The translations under genes and the position numbers were made by a program. Of a DNA stretch of 6,824 nt, positions 5,695 through 6,824 are shown one piece after another. The DNA comes from Methylocapsa sp. (lineage in GTDB: Bacteria; Pseudomonadota; Alphaproteobacteria; Rhizobiales; Beijerinckiaceae): the NCBI GenBank assembly GCA_003162995.1, contig PLUZ01000364.1:1-6824 (forward strand). Reading direction: 5' to 3'. The first letter of the stretch is position 1. Every line of letters starts with the position of its first letter. The notes beneath the pieces are model-generated. The model did no database searches. It was not told the DNA's origin and was given only the letters and a program-made list of their open reading frames with translations.

Positions 5695-5791
5695 ACCTGG
5701 GTTCATTAAACGAGAGAATGGACGCGCTGCGGGTGCTGATGAAATTGGACAGAGAGTGCAAAACCAATTTGACCTAAAACACGTAATGTGA
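5630..5791 (+). pseudogene. Start-less coding-like tail, possible frameshifted continuation
   Basis: In the frame one base ahead of the preceding open frame, 53 codons run from after a TAG at 5627-5629 to a TGA at 5789-5791. They read as ordinary protein (IELDSIEPGFIKRENGRA, then ADEIGQRVQNQFDLKHVM) but have no start codon except a late GTG. The overlap with the frame of 5311-5694 would let one small indel join the two into a protein of roughly 150 residues. The third frame here also has a short protein-like reading (ATG at 5718, 19 codons), so coding status is not settled. Confidence 0.25.
5691..5719 (+). promoter_or_regulatory. Possible promoter with overlapping palindrome upstream of the DUF4760-like gene
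   Basis: TTGAAC (5691-5696) and GAGAAT (5714-5719) are 17 nt apart and each match 4/6 of the sigma-70 hexamers. The -35 falls inside two adjoining palindromes, TTCAATTGAA (5686-5695) and TGAACC-TG-GGTTCA (5692-5705), which could be an operator. The support is modest. Confidence 0.25.
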
Positions 5792-5800
5792 GGATGAGCA

Positions 5801-6295
5801 ATGAATTTGGAGGAAATTGCAAAACTTGCACCGATCGCCACAGCTTCAATCGCGCTGTGCGCATTGATTGTTGCTTGGATTTCCATAAATACGCAAAAGG
5901 CGGTGGCCCGAAAACGCGCCGCGATTGATGTGTTTTTTAAGACAGAGATGGATAAGGAAATGCTTGCCGCATATGGCGGCTACACCGCTGGTCTTAAAAA
6001 GCTAAAGGAAGCCACCTCAATAAAGGAATTTTCCGATACGCCAGATTATCAATCGATTCGGGCCTATCTCGACGTCAATGAATTGATATCTGTAGGCATC
6101 AATCGCAAGGTGTTCGATGAACGCGTATGTTACGGGTTTTGGCGTACCATCCTCACGACCGCCTGCCGGGACGCCGCCAAAGTAATCGACCATGCCAGAA
6201 ACCAACCGAATGGCGAGCGGACCTACGACCAGCTTTTGCTTGTAAATGCCCGGTGGAGCGGTCGCCCGCTGATTTGGCAGTGCTGGCGCTATTAA
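5801..6295 (+). CDS. DUF4760-like single-pass membrane protein
   Basis: A 164-residue protein with a short N-terminus, one transmembrane helix (about 11-29, PIATASIALCALIVAWISI) and a cytoplasmic part beginning NTQKAVARKRAAIDVFFK. The order of motifs (Ile-Asp-x-Phe after the helix, then a Tyr-Leu-x-x-x-Glu-Leu-x-x-x-Gly-Ile segment at about 89-100, then VFDERVCYGFWR, then an Arg-containing helix and a final L-x-x-x-A-R-W) fits the DUF4760 group of small bacterial membrane proteins, which has no established function known to me. The start is well supported: TGAGGA (5789-5794) lies 6 nt upstream of ATG. The last 4 nt overlap the end of the opposing degenerate minus-strand frame, so the two converge. 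The protein ends WQCWRY, and its length is near the usual size. Confidence 0.85.
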   Translation: MNLEEIAKLAPIATASIALCALIVAWISINTQKAVARKRAAIDVFFKTEMDKEMLAAYGGYTAGLKKLKEATSIKEFSDTPDYQSIRAYLDVNELISVGINRKVFDERVCYGFWRTILTTACRDAAKVIDHARNQPNGERTYDQLLLVNARWSGRPLIWQCWRY

Positions 6296-6486
6296 TCCGC
6301 TAACGCGCTAATTGTGCTTGTCGCGTGTCGTAGTTCGACATTGCCTGCTGGTCGCCATCCCGCGGTAAAAGTATCGAGCTCTTCTCCCGTTTGAGCGTTC
6401 CATCATCTATCGTCTCGAAAGATGACTGGGAATGGAATCACGTATTGACCGATATTGTCCAAGGCAGCATCATCACGAGCCTCCGC
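6292..6486 (-). pseudogene. Remnant of a small gene with an in-frame TGA at a probable Trp position
   Basis: On the minus strand one frame reads 27 residues (AEARDDAALDNIGQYVIP, then FPVIFRDDR), a TGA at 6405-6403, then 36 residues (WNAQTGEELDTFTAGWRP, then a tail ending ISALAD) and TAA. Both halves look like one continuous protein; D-x-x-W-x-NAxTGE-x-L-D and GWRP recall a small-protein pattern I associate with rhizobial accessory genes. A single TGG-to-TGA change would explain the break. There is no start: a TAA at 6489-6487 directly precedes the open part. It is therefore judged a decayed gene. Its end overlaps the opposing DUF4760-like gene by 4 nt. Confidence 0.5.
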
Positions 6487-6507
6487 TTACAGGGCTCAAG
6501 GCAGCAC

Positions 6508-6627
6508 CTATGCGAGCGCCACGCCCCGACTCCGAGCGTAATCCCTATCAAGAACTTCGCGCACAAACCACCACATCCCGGTCGATATAAGAAAGCCTAA
6601 CAGGCACGCAAAAATCCCAAGATTGGA
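6508..6627 (-). pseudogene. Start-less frame with a transmembrane-like segment
   Basis: A 39-codon minus-strand frame between TAA (6630-6628) and TAG (6510-6508), in the same frame as the remnant that follows. It reads as a hydrophobic helix with a charged tail (NLGIFACLLGFLISTGMWW, then FVREVLDRDYARSRG). The only ATG is inside the helix. It may be what is left of a small membrane protein; the evidence is composition only. Confidence 0.3.
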
Positions 6628-6636
6628 TTAGGGGGT

Positions 6637-6699
6637 CTAAAGCTGCATGAGATCGCCCGCTCCCAAACCCTTAATAATCCATTGTCCGAGGCGGTTCAC
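6637..6699 (-). other. Tiny open frame overlapping the upstream stop (TAGTG)
   Basis: A GTG at 6699-6697 overlaps the TAG of the edge gene, with GGGGG 6 nt upstream. It encodes only 20 residues (VNRLGQWIIKGLGAGDLMQL). It could be a coupled micropeptide, but more likely it is the frameshifted continuation of the edge gene, since the composition continues smoothly across the junction. Confidence 0.25.
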
Positions 6700-6824
6700 T
6701 AGCGGCCCCCGACAAAATATGTGCCAACCCAACCAGGGCCAGCGTCGGCGCCAAGGCTCTTCATAAATTCGATTGCTGGTATGTCGCGCTCAACCGGCGG
6801 GCCGTCCGCGCCTCTCAGGAGCAG
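6699..6824 (-). CDS. 3' end of an unidentified gene running off the right edge
   Basis: The last 41 codons and TAG stop of a minus-strand gene whose start lies beyond the window. Codons are rich in G/C at the third position and the protein reads naturally: GADGPPVERDIPAIEFMK, then SLGADAGPGWVGTYFVGGR. I cannot assign a family from this tail. The stop may be genuine or the result of a frameshift, because the frame that starts at the overlapping GTG continues with similar composition for 20 residues. Confidence 0.5.
   Translation of the reverse strand: MLLRGADGPPVERDIPAIEFMKSLGADAGPGWVGTYFVGGR

Noticed and set aside
6403..6405. TGA as a selenocysteine or reassigned codon
   Set aside because: The expected residue is Trp or none, no selenocysteine insertion hairpin was recognised, and neighbouring genes use TGA as a normal stop; a nonsense mutation is simpler.
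1..6824. tRNA, rRNA or CRISPR array
   Set aside because: No tRNA-like cloverleaf with a proper T-loop and acceptor end, no rRNA sequence and no regularly spaced direct repeats were seen.

Overview
The window looks like part of an integrated mobile island (prophage-like or integrative element) in an alphaproteobacterium, most likely of the Hyphomicrobiales. The grounds are a tyrosine recombinase with a DUF6538-type N-terminus, a small HNH-AP2 endonuclease, short membrane and exported proteins of unknown function, and decayed gene fragments at the right end. Base composition by eye is moderate, in the mid-50s %GC, lower than usual for that order, which suits accessory DNA. The genus is inference; nothing here identifies it directly.

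Layout. 36-1664 (+) is the integrase. 1737-2345 (-) is a single-pass membrane protein converging on it. 2346-2550 has no gene but holds a strikingly structured element: a roughly 19-bp closing stem around three small hairpins. 2551-3331 (-) is a two-gene unit, a 91-residue unknown protein followed directly by an HNH-AP2 endonuclease. 3332-3427 is a compact divergent control region in which two sigma-70-like promoters share overlapping -10 boxes, centred in a 7-bp inverted repeat. 3428-5310 (+) is a four-gene operon: a 57-residue ribbon-helix-helix (RHH) regulator, then three exported or membrane-anchored cysteine-containing proteins. The first three genes overlap through two ATGA junctions. 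5311-5800 is ambiguous, protein-like sequence without a good start. 5801-6295 (+) is a DUF4760-like membrane protein. 6292-6824 (-) holds broken coding frames plus the 3' end of a gene that runs off the window.

How the parts may work together. The RHH gene is the first gene of the rightward operon and lies next to a symmetric operator-like repeat covering both promoters. The simplest reading is an autoregulated switch that sets the balance between the leftward unit (unknown protein, HNH endonuclease, possibly the structured element and membrane protein) and the rightward unit of exported proteins. The two proteins after the regulator share a similar N-terminal leader, which suggests duplication or a common membrane destination. 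What the exported proteins do cannot be read from the sequence. This RHH-led exported-protein cassette and the cloverleaf-like element are the best candidates for something undescribed.
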